Shown here one piece after another: positions 46,201 through 57,770 of a stretch of 64,000 bases of DNA. The first letter of the stretch is position 1; the number at the start of each line of letters is the position of its first letter. A program made the translations under genes and the position numbers. Under the pieces are notes generated by a model. The model had not been told where the DNA came from. It ran no database searches and worked only from the letters and a program-made list of their open reading frames with translations. The DNA is from Pelobates cultripes. Its lineage: Eukaryota > Chordata > Amphibia > Anura > Pelobatidae. Location: the NCBI GenBank assembly GCA_933207985.1, contig OW240913.1, positions 104,035,726 to 104,099,725 of the forward strand, in the 5' to 3' direction.

Positions 46201-46504
46201 AACAATAATGGAAATAAACAGACAACATTTGGCTCAAATAGGAGCCTTTTTCAAGCCAAGTGAATTAATTTTAAAAAGCCTACTGTATACTGTATGTTGT
46301 GGATTTTATAATATCTGCTTTTATTGGTGAAATAAAGTTAATTTAGCTCATACTCTAATTGGATTTGGCATTTACTTTGCATTATTTTTGCCATTTTATT
46401 TAATTAGATTTTGATCCTAGCCTTCTGGAAAGTACTTCACTGCAGACCTCAACCCATCAGATCCTGAATACATTGAATGGCTCAGCTCATCATCTAATAA
46501 TAGA
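43297..46504. other. Long AT-rich non-coding stretch with minor repeat fragments
   Basis: No supported gene. 43775-43815 (CTTCCCAACAGTCCC and TTTGGACAGTCCTGATTTC) resembles an hAT-type palindromic repeat end. 45796-45850 (TTAAAGAAACACTTGGCACC) resembles a T2 MITE left end without a confirmed partner. 46140-46260 holds CAACATTTGGCTCAAATAGGAGCCTTTTTCAAG (seen in pieces AACATTTGGCTC and GGAGCCTTTTTCAAG), a degenerate Penelope-type hammerhead arm. 44900-45450 is AT-rich with homeodomain-like TAATTA/TTAATTAG cores and could be conserved non-coding DNA, untestable here. Confidence 0.4.
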
Positions 46505-46745
46505 TCCACCATAATAATAATAATATAACATATAGTATTTATATAGTGCCTTTCTCCCAGTGGAACTTAAAACACTTTTCAGAGCATGCTATCTGAATTA
46601 ACCAAATCAGCAGCTGAAAAATGGATGTTATTATAATCCAAATGATGGTACTCATTTTATCGACCTCGGAAAGATGAAGGGCTGAGTTGAACCTGCTGGG
46701 ATTTGGACCTGTGACTTTGCATTCCCTGTTCCTCACAGGGGAACA
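46505..46745 (-). repeat. Dispersed repeat, LINE/SINE 3'-tail type
   Basis: (ATA)n followed by ATTTATATAGTGCCTTTCTCC, then a TTATTATAATCC block and GACCTCGGAAAGATGAAGG. This pattern belongs to a dispersed repeat whose tail resembles L2-like 3' ends (recalled, not searched). No coding content. Confidence 0.45.
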
Positions 46746-47520
46746 ACATCATCCAACTACTGACCAATCACCTACCTCCCCACAATATGGTATGGAAGGC
46801 CATGTGAGGCATCATAGCCTCCAAGATTGATGCACATGAGTCAGTACATGAGCAATGCTCAGAACGGGTTTGGAAACAACACCATAGGATCAAAACACCA
46901 ATTACTGGTAGACCAAGCTATTACACAGGATTCTAAGACTAGGCAGATCAACTTGTGCACAACCTGGATTGACTACAAGAAAGCCAATGACACAATGTCA
47001 CACACATGTTTACTGGAATGCTTGGCTCTATACAAAGTCAACAAGACAATAAGAGCCTTAACCAAGAATTTGCTGGTCAAGTGGGAAACAACTCTAGAAA
47101 CCAATTTCAGGACAATACAAGTAAACATCAAATGTTGTATAAACCAAGGTGATGCACTATCCCCAATGCTGTTCAGCATAGGCCTCAACCCCCTTAGCCA
47201 GATCATCTGATACAGATTCAAAAGTGGAGCTACCATCAGCCACCTACTCTACATGGATGACATGAAGCTGTATGCCATGAATGAATGCGACATTAACTCA
47301 CTGATCCACCTAACTAGGATACACAACAAGGACAACAGAATGTCTTTCAGAATAAATAAGTGTGCCAGATGATAGCAAAAAGAAGGAAGATGATCGGGAC
47401 AGAAGGAGGTCAAGTACCAATATGCTAAATAGGAGACATAAAGAACAGCTTCAAGTACCTGGGGTACCACAAACACATGGCAACCATAAGGAAAAGGCAA
47501 AGAGTATAGCAACATCCAAG

Positions 47521-48718
47521 CAGCGCCGGCCTTAGGGGTGTGCGAGCTGTGTGGCTACACAGGGCGCCATGGAGCAGGGGGCGCCATGCAGCCAACACAG
47601 CTCACACATGGCCGGATGACAGCTGTGCAGAGGGAGCTAATGCAAGTACACTATTCTCCACCAGGGTACAGGGAAAAAATAGTGAGGCAGCATGGGCGGA
47701 GCTTATCGAGTGACAGGGCGGAGCGTTCCGAGTGGCGAGGGTGGAGCTTGCTGGCTGGAGGAGGCGGGCTTAATATGGCAGCGGAGGTGGGGCTAAAACC
47801 TACCAGAAGCCCCTGGTAATAACTGCAGCACAGGAGTCCCTGCTTCCCCAACAACTAGAATACAGGAACTGTACTGTCTCCATTCCCCCCCTGCCAGCCC
47901 AAAAATGGTAAGTGTGTGTGTGACTATGACTGTGTGTGTGTGTCTGCCTGCATTTGTGTGTGTGTCTGTCTGACTGTCTGCATGTGTGTGTGTCTCTGAC
48001 TGACTGTCTGTCTATGTGTGTGTGTGACTGTCTGTGTGTGTGTGTATGACTGCCTGTGCTTGTGTGTGTATGTGTCTGTCTGGCTGACTGCATGTGTGTG
48101 TGACTCTCTGCCTGTGTTTGTGTGTGTGACTGTCTATGTGTGTGTGTGTCACTGCCTGTGTGTGACTTTAACTCTGTGTGACTGTACTGTGTATGTGTGA
48201 TTGTCTGCCTGTGTGTGACTGTAACCTTGTGAGTGTAACTGTGTGTGACTGTAGTGTGTGTGTGTGTGTGTGTGACTTTCTGCCTGTGTGTGACTGTAAC
48301 TGTGTGAGTGTCTGCCTGTGTGTGACTGTCTGCCTGTAATTGGATATCACAGTAATATGTGACATACTTAGTCTGCCCCTCTGTAATGCATGGGAGGCAG
48401 TCTGATACCTCTGGCCTGCACTTCTATTGGCAGCAGACCATAAGTAGCTGTCTTCCATGCTATGTTACTCATAGTCTGCGCCTGGTGAAGGGTGCAGACC
48501 AGATTTCCAGCACACTGGGACACCAGAGGTCAACATTCCACCTGCAAGGTAACAGAGAAGGGGGAATGAATATTTGTTTTTAAATCATTATTAGTTTAAT
48601 AAATCCCCTATGAAACACTACACCCCTATATACACACACAAACATGGATGAAGGTGTATGACCGGGAGGATGTGAAGATTTTTTGCACAGGGCGCCTAAT
48701 GACCTAAGGCCAGCCCTG
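47521..48718. mobile_element. Non-autonomous hAT element C with a TGTGTGACTG satellite
   Basis: The left end is CAGCGCCGGCCTTAGG and the right end, read on the other strand, is CAGGGCTGGCCTTAGG. A perfect octamer catccaag flanks it (47513-47520 and 48719-48726). It interrupts the LINE frame between the palm and KYLQRV parts. It shares blocks with element A: GTGTGCGA near the left end, AGGGCGCC, GACAGCTGTG, AGAGAAGGGGGAATGAAT and the right-end GGGCGCCTAA. No transposase. Confidence 0.94.
47910..48335. repeat. TGTGTGTGACTGTCTGCCTG minisatellite in hAT element C
   Basis: About 425 bp of irregular units mixing (TG)n with ACTGTCTGCCTG and ACTGTAACTG. Element A has related TGTAACTGTGTGTGACTG units at 8690-8860, so the array descends from a shared ancestor. 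Confidence 0.9.
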
Positions 48719-49854
48719 CATCCAAGTACCTCCAGAGAGTTAGAGAGGTCCTGAAGTCCCAGCTCAATGGTAAGAACAAGATCCAAGAAATCAACATATG
48801 CCTTATCAGTCATCAGGTACCCAGCTGGAATAATAACCTGGCCAAGAGAAGAACTGGTAACCATTGATGTCAAGACTACTCACTATGAATAGAGATTTCC
48901 ACACAAAATCCAGAACCCAGAGACTGCACACCATCCGGAAGGAAGGAGGTCGGCCCGAGTGTCTAGGTCACTTTCCTGGATGAAACACAAAGCGCTCACT
49001 AGTACATCACAAAGATGGCTCCCAAAGAACAACTGTCAAGGGAATGCCTGAGACTTCAATAGATAGAGGATGCAGAAAAGGAGGAGGTTCCACGGCAAGA
49101 CAAACCTCTCCATGGGATGTACCACTGGCAGATAGTGGATGTGGCTCACGTGACAATATCCTACCAGTGATTGGAAAAGGTAGGACTGAAAGGCAGCACT
49201 AATCCTAGCAACACAGGAACAGGCACTCGGCACCAGATCAATAGAAGTGGTAGTCTACCACACCAGACAAGACCCAAGGTGCAGACTGTGCAAAGAAGAC
49301 TCTGAGACAATCCAGCACATAGTAGCTGGATGAAAGATGTTAGTAGGAACAACATACACTGAGAAACACAACCAAATTGCTGGGATTGTGTACCGAAATG
49401 TCTGCTCAGAATATGGACTGGACCTGCCTAAGTTCGGATGGGTGCTATCACAAAGGATTGCTGAGATTGACAGAGCTAAGATCCTGTGAACTGCCAGATC
49501 CAGACAGAAAAGCAAGTACTGGCCAACCAACCTGATATTGTGGTTGACAAGGAATGGAAGACTGCAGTCATGGTGGATGTGGCAACATCCACCATCAGGA
49601 ACAAGGAATATTAGAAGATCGACAAATACCAACAGCTAGAAAGGATGTGGAAAGTTAAGGCAGTAGTAGTCCTAGTTGTAGTCCCAGTTGTGATAGGAGA
49701 ACTCAGGGTGGTGACTCCCAATTGGAGGAGTGACTTCAGAACCTTGCAGAACCTTCAGACTATCAGGCCTCTGGTAGAGGACCTGAGAATGAGGAATAAA
49801 TATACCACCCACGATAAGTTAGAACATAAATTAATTTATTTTTATTATCATATA

Positions 49855-51155
49855 CAGTTGCAAGAAAAAGTATGTGAACCCTTTAGAATGATATGGATTT
49901 CTACACAAATTGGTCATAAAATGTGATCTGATCATCATCTAAGTCACAACAATAGACAATCACAGTCTGCTTAAACTAATAAACACACAAAGAATGAAAT
50001 GTTGCCATGTTTTTATTGAACACACCATGTAAATATTCACAGTGCAGGTGGAAAAAGTATGTGAACCCTAGGATTTAATAACTGGCTGAACCTCCTTTGG
50101 CAGCAATAACTTCAACCAAACGTTTCCTGTAGTTGCAGATTGGACGTGCACAACGGTCATGAGTAATTCTTGACCATTCCTCTTTACAGAACTGTTTCAG
50201 TCTAGCAATATTCTTGGGATGTCTGGTGTAAATCGCTTTCTTGAGGTCATGCCACAGCATCTCAATTGGGTTGAGGACAGGACTCTGACTGGGCCACTTC
50301 AGAAGGCGTATTTTCTTCTGTTTAAGCCATTCTTTTGTTGATTTACTTCTATGCTTTGGGTCATTGTCCTGTTGCAACACCCATCTTCTGTTGATTTTCA
50401 GCTGGTAGACAGATGGCCTTAAGTTCTCCTGCAAAATGTCTTGATAAACTTGGGAATTCATTTTTCCTTCGATGATAGCAATCCGTCAAGGCCCTGACGC
50501 AGCAAAGCAGCCCCAAACCACTATGCCCCCACCACCATACTTCACAGTTGGGATGAGGTTTTGATGTTGGTGTGCTGTACCTTTTTTTTGCCACACATAG
50601 TGTTGTGTGTTTCTTCCAAACAACTCAACTTTGGTTTCATCTGTACACAGAATATTTTGCCAGTACTGCTGTGGAACATCCAGGTGCTCTTGTGCAAACT
50701 GTAAACGTGCAGCAATGTTTTGTTTGGACAGCAGTGGCTTCCTCTGTGGTATCCTCCCATGAAATCCATTCTTGTTTAGTGTTTTACATATTGTAGATTC
50801 ACTAACAGGGATGTTAGCATTTGCCAGTGACTTTTGAAAGTCTTTAGCTGACACTCTAGGATTCTTCTTCACCTCACTGAGCAGTCTGCGCGGTGCTCTT
50901 GCAGTCATCTTTACAGGACAGCCACTCCTAGGGAGAGTAGCAGCAGTGCTGAACTTTCTCCATTTATAGACAATTTGTCTTACCGTGGACTGATGAACAG
51001 CAAGGCTTTTGGAGATACTTTTATAACCCTTTCAAGCTTTATGCAAGTCAAAAATTCTTAATTGTAGGTCTTCTGAGAGCTCTTTTGTGTGAGGCATCAT
51101 TCACATCAGGCAATGCTTCTTGTGAAAAGCAAACCCAGAACTGGTGTGTATTTTT
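49855..51155 (-). mobile_element. Tc1 transposon, one end lost, minus strand
   Basis: The 3' terminus (at the left) is CAGTTGCAAGAAAAAGTATG with TA at 49853-49854, and the inner repeat AAAAAGTATGTGAACCC recurs at 50053. The right side stops in the leader about 55 bp upstream of the transposase start, and no second terminus is seen, so the 5' end was deleted. This Tc1 lineage is widespread in fish and frogs (recalled). Confidence 0.92.
50075..51097 (-). pseudogene. Tc1 transposase, single frame with two internal stops, DD34E
   Basis: From ATG at 51097-51095 (MPHTKELSEDLQL) to the stop at 50075-50077 the whole 340-codon frame is kept without any frameshift. Two TGA codons interrupt it: one at codon 22 (after FDLHKA) and one after FAASGP near 50485. 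Both would be GGA if restored to the family pattern, as I recall it. Catalytic residues: D in LCTDETKVELFG, D in LQQDNDPKH, and E in SPVLNPIEMLW, 34 residues apart. The family's SPDLNP motif reads SPVLNP here. N-terminal helix-turn-helix positions are intact ([15 protein letters not shown]). Confidence 0.93.
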
Positions 51156-51867
51156 AGTTTTAGTACAATAAAAGCTTGTTGTTTTTTTTAAAGATATTAT
51201 TCATATGAAATTATGTTTCATATATAACTATTGTTGTGAAATGAAAGCCCTATTTCTCCTAAAGAAAGTTGTATACAAATGCGGGTGCACTTAATATGAA
51301 AGATGCAAATTATGGTTGAACAAAAATATAGCTCAAATTCTAGGTGGACAATTGCCTCTATTCTTAAGGGGTTAAGGATGTTTGGGGTAGCCATAAAATT
51401 GATTTATTAAGATTACCCAATGTAATACCTTCTATACAAAATAGCTATATACAAATAAAACAAATAAAATAATTATATTCTTTTTATTTCAAAAGCCGAC
51501 GTGGGAAATAGCACTAAACATCATGTTGTGTATATTTTGTTTGATATGTCTTATGTCTCTCGTGTACAGGTGTCTAGTATCGAAAACGTCATCATTAGGA
51601 CAATAACATGAGGCTGACAGGATGAAATTAGATGCTTTGCAGTTTCATTTCTGCAGCATTTTACCATAGAGGTCAGGCTCATCATGACACCATATCTTGG
51701 GAACTAAAAAATAGACAGGGGGGAAGCCTATTCACTGAAGGAAAGATGATAAAAAATATAAACGATTGCAAACTAGTCATAAGCAACCAATAAGAGTGGT
51801 GTCCCTTTGCTTCTTTGAGCTGTATATTCGCTGCCATTGTATTTGCTGTCAAAATAAGCCAAATCTA
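51156..51867. other. AT-rich spacer, nothing recognised
   Basis: No gene. GGGGTTAAGGATG near 51369 is a piece of the short palindromic repeat seen at 59503. Confidence 0.4.
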
Positions 51868-52850
51868 CACTGATCAGCAACAACATTAAAACGGCACTGT
51901 CACAAGGTAGAATCTTTATGAATACTAATTTCACTGAAATTCCAACCCAGTGTCATGACTGCACTTACCTGGAGGTCCCTCGCCGCGTCTCCGTCTGCGT
52001 CTGCAATGGTTACCTCTTGGTGCGCCCTGAGTTACCCAGCATGGCCAACTACAGGGCCAGTATCCCTGCAGCACATTGACGCGATGTCGGGGATTTCTAC
52101 GCTGTGACCCGTGGTAAGCCCCAGCCAAACGGACGTGTAAATTCCTCTTACACTAGGCACACGAACGGCCTCTTAAAGGGATAGAACACCTGAAATTATT
52201 TAAAGGGACCAATCACTTTTTAACCAATAGTATGTGAGAAGTGAATACCTCTCCCCTATATAATCTCAGTCTATCCCTACCTCAGTGCTCAGTAATATTG
52301 TGCTCTATAGACTTCTGTGAATTCTGTCTTCATCTGACCCTTGACCTATCTGCCTGTCATATGTTCCTGAACCTGTGCTGCCTGCCCCTGACCTTGACTT
52401 ATTCTTACTACGAGATTGTTTTCCCAGCACCCAGTCAAGAGCTATACAGAGACAAAGTAAGGACCTCTGTATTTCTCCTACACCAGACTTTCTTAGAATC
52501 AGGGCGGAGTGTAAGTGTCAATCCCGACAAATATCACCAGTGATGGCTGCAGGGAATTAGATGTGTCTATGGAAGATCCTGCGTTCTCAGCGGACCCCCC
52601 CACAGACCTCAATGAGCGAAGTCGGCTCCTGGCACTGAAGCATCAGGAGTTAAGGAGGAGTAGCATGAGAAAGATGGCTGCACCTGTGAGGGATAGGTTC
52701 AGGTAAGTAATCTCACCTTTACCTGCCTCCAGCGCCCACTGGACCACCAGTGGTGATGTCATCATTGGGGGACTTTGCGAATTCAGCAAAGTCCCCAGAT
52801 GGTAACAGTGCCGCTTTAAAACCACTAGCCTAATATCGTTTGTTGAAGGG
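51868..52850. mobile_element. Tc1-type terminal fragment split by a T2 MITE
   Basis: CACTGATCAGCAACAACATT (51868-51887), then after the MITE AAACCACTAGCCTAATAT (52818-52835), parallels the terminus at 53057 (CACTGATAAGCCACAGCATT, AAAACCACCTGCCTAATAT). TA precedes both. Only the outermost 45 bp or so are recognisable. Confidence 0.7.
51886..52819. mobile_element. T2-like MITE, 934 bp
   Basis: The left end is TTAAAACGGCACTGTCAC and the right end, read on the other strand, is TTAAAGCGGCACTGTTACC, with TTAA at both edges. It lies inside a Tc1 terminus that reads through when it is removed. The 52241-52706 open frames are not supported as genes. 52175-52215 holds two internal TTAAAGGGA-type starts. 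Confidence 0.75.
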
Positions 52851-53056
52851 TGAGTATTTGTGGCTCCACTTAGAATTGTAGTGCATTTTCATCACTTCAA
52901 TTTATATACTTTTGCATGTATTTTGGGTGATGTGTCTTTGGAAAAACCCACATTAATGTTGCAGATGCTTATTTTTGCATTGTTTAGTCACTTTATATAT
53001 TCACAATTGTTTGAAGTGCTTGTTATCATGTCTTCTTTTTACATGTTTTATAGATA

Positions 53057-53530
53057 CACTGATAAGCCACAGCATTAAAACCACCTGCCTAATATCTTGT
53101 AGGTCCCCCTCATGCTACCAAAACAGCTCTGATGCATCAAAGTTTGGACTTCACAAGACCTCTGAACATGTCCTGTGGTTTCTGGCACCAGAGTATTAGT
53201 AGCAGGTCCTTTAAGTCCTTCAATTTTCAAAGTAGGGATCAAAGGATTGAATTTGTTGTTAAAGCACAGATGCGCAATCGGATTGAGATCTGGGAAACTT
53301 GAAAGCCAAGGCAACACCTTGAACTTTTTGTCATGTTACTCAAATCATTCCTGAACAGTTTTTGCAGTGTGGCAAGTGCATTATTCTATTGAAAAGGGCC
53401 ACTGCCATCAGGGTACACCATTGCCATGAAGAGGTGTATGTGGTCTGCAACAATCTCTTGATAGGAGGTACGTGTCAAAATAACATCCACACAAATACAT
53501 AAATTGTCTAGCTATTGACATTTTTAGCCC
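53057..53530 (-). mobile_element. Tc1 transposon fragment (3' half), minus strand
   Basis: The terminus CACTGATAAGCCACAGC has TA at 53055-53056. Inward it reads as the C-terminal third of a Tc1 transposase on the minus strand and decays past about 53500. The other end was not found. Confidence 0.8.
53075..53400 (-). pseudogene. Tc1 transposase C-terminus, catalytic Glu replaced by Ala
   Basis: The 53317-53075 frame contains SSFPDLNPIAHLC, where Tc1 enzymes have PDLNPIEH(L/I)W. The catalytic glutamate is alanine. ETTGHVQRSCEV and QSCFGSMRGT follow, matching the usual C-terminal helix and KGG tail region in altered form. Upstream pieces to about 53480 are broken by stops. Confidence 0.8.
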
Positions 53531-55874
53531 TTGTCAAAGTCCAACTTACCTCAAGGTGTTAAATTATTAATGAATGATTTAACCCCCAATTGTTGAAAAG
53601 GGTGTCATATTGATCTGCCCATGAAAATCTGATGCAATCAGAGGTTTGAATTAATAAGCTTTGAACAGGGACTTCACTGATCAGTAGCTCCACATTCCCA
53701 AAAAGGCTTGAGAAACGTATTTATTTGTTCTAGCTGTTTTGTGAATGGGGAGCAACTGATAGGATGAGAGCATCAGGTGACACTCTCTGCCTACCAATGG
53801 CTCCTAGTCCAAGGCTTCCTGATTCAAGCCTAAAACTGTGGACAGAGTAATTGGGTGCTGGCTTCAACACTTTAGGGTCAAAGCATTAGAAAGTTGGTGT
53901 TCCGGATGCCATACTAACTTTATTTAGATGGAGTTGTTTTGGTATCCACAGTGTCCCTTGTCAACCTACCATTCCCTATAATGATACCCAAACTGTACAC
54001 ACCCTCTCAACACCACTCTTAGCATAGCTTGGTCTTTTTTGTCTTATAGCAAATACATTTGTCTATCATTTTTCTTATTTTTCAGTTGTAATTTGGTTGA
54101 GGTATTTTCAAACAATTCTTGCTAATGTATTGAGATACATTTTAAAATAGCAAGAGTCCATTTGGCTCAATGTAGTTTCCATGTGATTGATAGTGAATAA
54201 GATTTTTTTCTACAACCAAATTGAAGAGAATTGAGCTGAATGTTTAGTGGATAGACACTGTTGTCTTGGTTTAGAAACCATTTCTACTCATTGAAAAATA
54301 GCAGCATAATATAATAATAATAATTAAAAAAAACAAGTGTTACAGTTTTAATTTATTTAATTTAAATGCTGAAGGCTTTATTTTAATGGTGAAAGCTTTA
54401 TTTATAATAATAATTATAATAATGATTTAAAAAATTAATCTCAGAGAATGGTTAATATATAACTGTATAAATTATCTAAACTATATTCCATATTCCCTAC
54501 TAGATTTTACTCTATCACTTGTTGCCAATTACTCAGAGTGCTTTTAATCTGCAGTAATTAATGTGATAAGGTAAAAAAAGAATCTGCTTTGTTATATTTT
54601 AAATTATCTCTACTATTCAGAAATGATTACAACAGAAATAATACAAGAAACTTGACAATAACAAAAATTGTTTTCCAAGCATGTTCTGATCCTCTGAATG
54701 TGTCCACTTCCCCCCCACAGATATCACTATAATTTTACAAGGCATACTAAGATAAATGTACACTGTTTCTGATAAAATCTGAAGTACTGTAAGTATTGTC
54801 CAAAGACCTCCCTTCTAGAGCTAAAGGAGAAGATAATTATTTAGTTTTACATAACAGGAACTAGGGAAGGCTTAGATGCACACTCTAATTGTTGCTCGGC
54901 TACACCTGGACTAAACTAATGCATACTCTCAGTTTAGAGAATGGCTGATTGTCTTTACTAGTTATTACAGTCCAAAATTGATAATGACCTCAGTTTATTC
55001 AAACTGGTTTCCAGGGCAAGGTCTCACTATTAGCAGTCTAGATAGAATGGTTTATGTGGTCAGTCAGACACAAATGTCCAAGGAGCTGTACGGTAATGAC
55101 AATGGTGGAGGGTTCATGCTATGGATACACTCAGGCAACATGAAACTACATGATGTCTTTGGTGGGAGATCTTTTTGAATTATGCAATGGTTTTGAAAAT
55201 TCCAAGACCAGGGTGCTGGCTGCTTAATTCAATGCTATTTCTGAAGATTAAAGTCCAAGGAGTTGTAAGCAAGTTGGCACTTATTTTCATATATCATGCT
55301 AATATGCTGAATCGCTTTGACTATGAACAAAGAATTGTGATGCTGGAGAAGGTTATGATGCTAGAACACAGGTTGAAATTTGTCACCAGATGACTACAGG
55401 TAGATCAAACCTTCTTAATTATTTTATACTTTATTTTTTTTTATTTTTTTTGCAATGCGGTGATACTCATATGAGGAGTGCAGACAACATTTTCTGAAGA
55501 TAGTGCTGTCTCTCCATTAGGTTAATTTATTAAAGAGAGGACAGAGTAATGTGAATGAGAGGAAAGATAGAGTTTTCAGTCCTGACTGGTACCATAAACT
55601 GTTACATTCAGCAAGTACTCAAAATCCCAATCACTGCAACTTAAAGAGTTCAAGAAGATAATAGCACTGCTCTCATCTGTGGAGACTGCTACATCAGAGA
55701 GACAATTGAGGTATTGTTTCCTATCATTGAGGCTAAGCAGAGCTATAAATGCATAGCAAATGAATACAGAGTCTGCTTAGTCACCTGGGTAGGAAGCTGC
55801 ATTAGCACACATCGACTGTACCTGCAGCGATTTAAACACTGTACTTGGTCTTAACCCAACTTTGAAATGCAGAC
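53531..55874. other. AT-rich non-coding sequence, nothing recognised
   Basis: No supported gene. 54300-54440 is rich in (AAT)n-like and near-duplicated ATGCTGAAGGCTTTATTT / ATGGTGAAAGCTTTATTT pieces. Open frames at 54978-55393 lack recognisable content. Confidence 0.4.
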
Positions 55875-56353
55875 TTAAAGGACCACTCTAGGCACCCAGA
55901 TCACTTCAGCTTAATGAAGTGGTCTGGGTGCCAGGTCCAGCTAGGGTTAACCCTTTTTTTTTATAAACATAGCAGTTTCAGAGAAACTGCTATATTTATA
56001 AATGGGATAAGCCTTCCCCCAAAGCCTCTAGCGGCTGTCTCATTGACAGCCGCTAGAGGTGCTTGCGTGATTCTCACTATGAAAATCACAGTGAGAGCAC
56101 GCAAGCGTCCATAGGAAAGCATTGATAATGCGCGCGCAGCTCTTGCCGCGCCTGCACATTCAGCCGACGGGGAGGAACGGAGGAGGATCGGAGGAGGAGA
56201 GCTCCCCGCCCAGCGCTGGAAAAAGGTAAGTTTTACCCCTTTTCCCCTTTCCAGAGCCGGACGGGAGGGGGTCCCTGAGGGTGGGGGCACCCTCAGGGCA
56301 CTATAGTGCCAGGAAAACGAGTATGTTTTCCTGGCACTATAGTGGTCCTTTAA
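55875..56353. mobile_element. T2/Kolobok-type MITE, 479 bp
   Basis: Ends TTAAAGGACCACTCTAGGC and (other strand) TTAAAGGACCACTATAGTGCC, with TTAA at both edges. It is colinear and highly similar to 31217-31711, with small internal indels near 56120 and 56225. Confidence 0.93.
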
Positions 56354-57278
56354 AACATCCAAGATGTACCTTAGGTGGAAGCTCAAGTCTCCAGAGCAGG
56401 ACATCATATGTCACTGTGAAAACCCATATCATTTCCTAAGTTAGAGAATAGAAGACAGTCTAGGAGAAATTGGTGAACCAGTGCAATCATTTCAGTCTAC
56501 TTATTGCAGCTTGGTATAAGCAGAAACCCTTTTTAGCTACACATTTGACATTCTGCTGAAAATAAAAATCGAAGGTTCCTACACAGAGTTTGCAAATACT
56601 TGTAACATCACTAGGAATGACAACAGTCAACAAATTATTTGCCAGATTCAGCCAGAGTGAAATTATATGTTGGCACTCCCATGAAATTGTAATTTGCTTC
56701 CTAGCACTTCTTCATCTCTGTGCATCTGTCGATTCTCCTTGTGTGCCTCTTGTAATCCCCTCTTATTCCTCTTTAGCCTCCATTACCCCTTTGTACCTCT
56801 TACATTCCCTTACCCCTTTCTATGTCTTTTTTCTCCTTTTTGAGTTCTTATGCCTCCTTTTGTGTCTTGCCCTTCTTTTAGTCCTCTTGTATTTCTCACC
56901 CCCCCTCTTCTGTTTGTAACCAAGATCTGCTTGCAGGATGCAAGGATTCTTGCTGCCCTAGGTAACAATCAATTTTGCCCCCCCTCATAAATGCAACTAC
57001 ATTCTATCAGAGGTTTATTCACTAAATTCTGAATTGCAAGGAAGAGATGCACACACTTCCCCATACATACACACACTGTCTATTACATATCTTCATACTG
57101 CCTAATGCATACATCAATAGACACATACTGCCCAGTACATATTTTCATACACACATACTGCTTAATATTTATGTCTATACACTTATACTCCCTAGTACAT
57201 AGATCGATGCATTTGATGAGATTTAATTTATAATAATGGTGGGATTCAATTCATGTGAACTTTAAGTAAAACACACAC

Positions 57279-57315
<37 letters not shown>

Positions 57316-57600
57316 ACGTTTTGGTAAACACACATCTTAATGTCTTCAATATTCTTGTTTCACTTTTATTGGATCAATTTATATACATATATATATGCAG
57401 CTATATACTTGCATGCCCTGCTCTGTTTTTTTTGTTTTTTTAACCAGCTTATTGACTCTTCTCTATTTATTTACTTTGTCTGGCTATTCTCAGCCAACCT
57501 TACACTTTCAGGCACATCCTCTGCTATTTATGACATCCCACTCACCCCTTCCATCCTTCCTTTCTCTTCTCTAACATCAGTTGTTTTAAGTGTTAAACTC
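56354..57600. other. Non-coding sequence with repeat debris
   Basis: 56930-57215 includes GCTGCCCTAGGTAACAA and CATACTGCC(T/C)AGTACAT units (57090-57200), which look like hAT-interior satellite debris. (TA)n sits at 57278-57315. No gene is supported; the T-rich open frames at 56590-56919 and 57340-57687 are unconvincing. Confidence 0.4.
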
Positions 57601-57770
57601 TATCAGATTGATCTGTATTGCTTCAGACCTGAGGAAGGGAGGGACCTCTCAAAAGGTTGTCTTTTAAATATTATGTTAGTCCAATAAAAAAGGTATCATT
57701 GCATACTGCAATACTCTGGTATTTTAACATCTTGTCTACTGGACTAATACGGCTAATCCAATTTACAATA
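57600..57770 (+). mobile_element. Penelope-like terminal-repeat fragment with a degenerate hammerhead-like motif
   Basis: CAGACCTGAGGAAGGGAGGG at 57624-57643 is followed by ACCTCTCAAAAGGTTGTC. This has the CUGANGA box, a short G/C stem, and an AAAA where GAAA is expected. The following AGTCCAATAAAAAAGGTATC and CTACTGGACTAATACGGCTA are common companions of this repeat in frogs (recalled). Confidence 0.5.

Larger units (their letters stand above)
46770..49800 (+). mobile_element. LINE with C-terminal restriction-like endonuclease (R2/R4-like), decayed
   Basis: A non-LTR retrotransposon of the early-branching type that carries its endonuclease after the reverse transcriptase. Reverse transcriptase marks are GSKHQLLVDQAI near 46890, CTTWIDYKKANDTM near 46960, INQGDALSPMLFSIGLNPLS near 47145 and LLYMDDMKLYA near 47245 (catalytic DD kept). 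After the hAT insertion come KYLQRVREVLKSQLNGKNKI near 48722 and a zinc-finger-like CRLCKEDSETIQHIVAG near 49280, whose next Cys codon is now TGA. Then HNQIAGIVYRN near 49365, and endonuclease marks QPDIVV near 49525 and KTAVMVDVATSTIRNKEY near 49560 (PD-(D/E)xK fold). Many frameshifts and stops. Clade naming is by recall. Confidence 0.88.
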
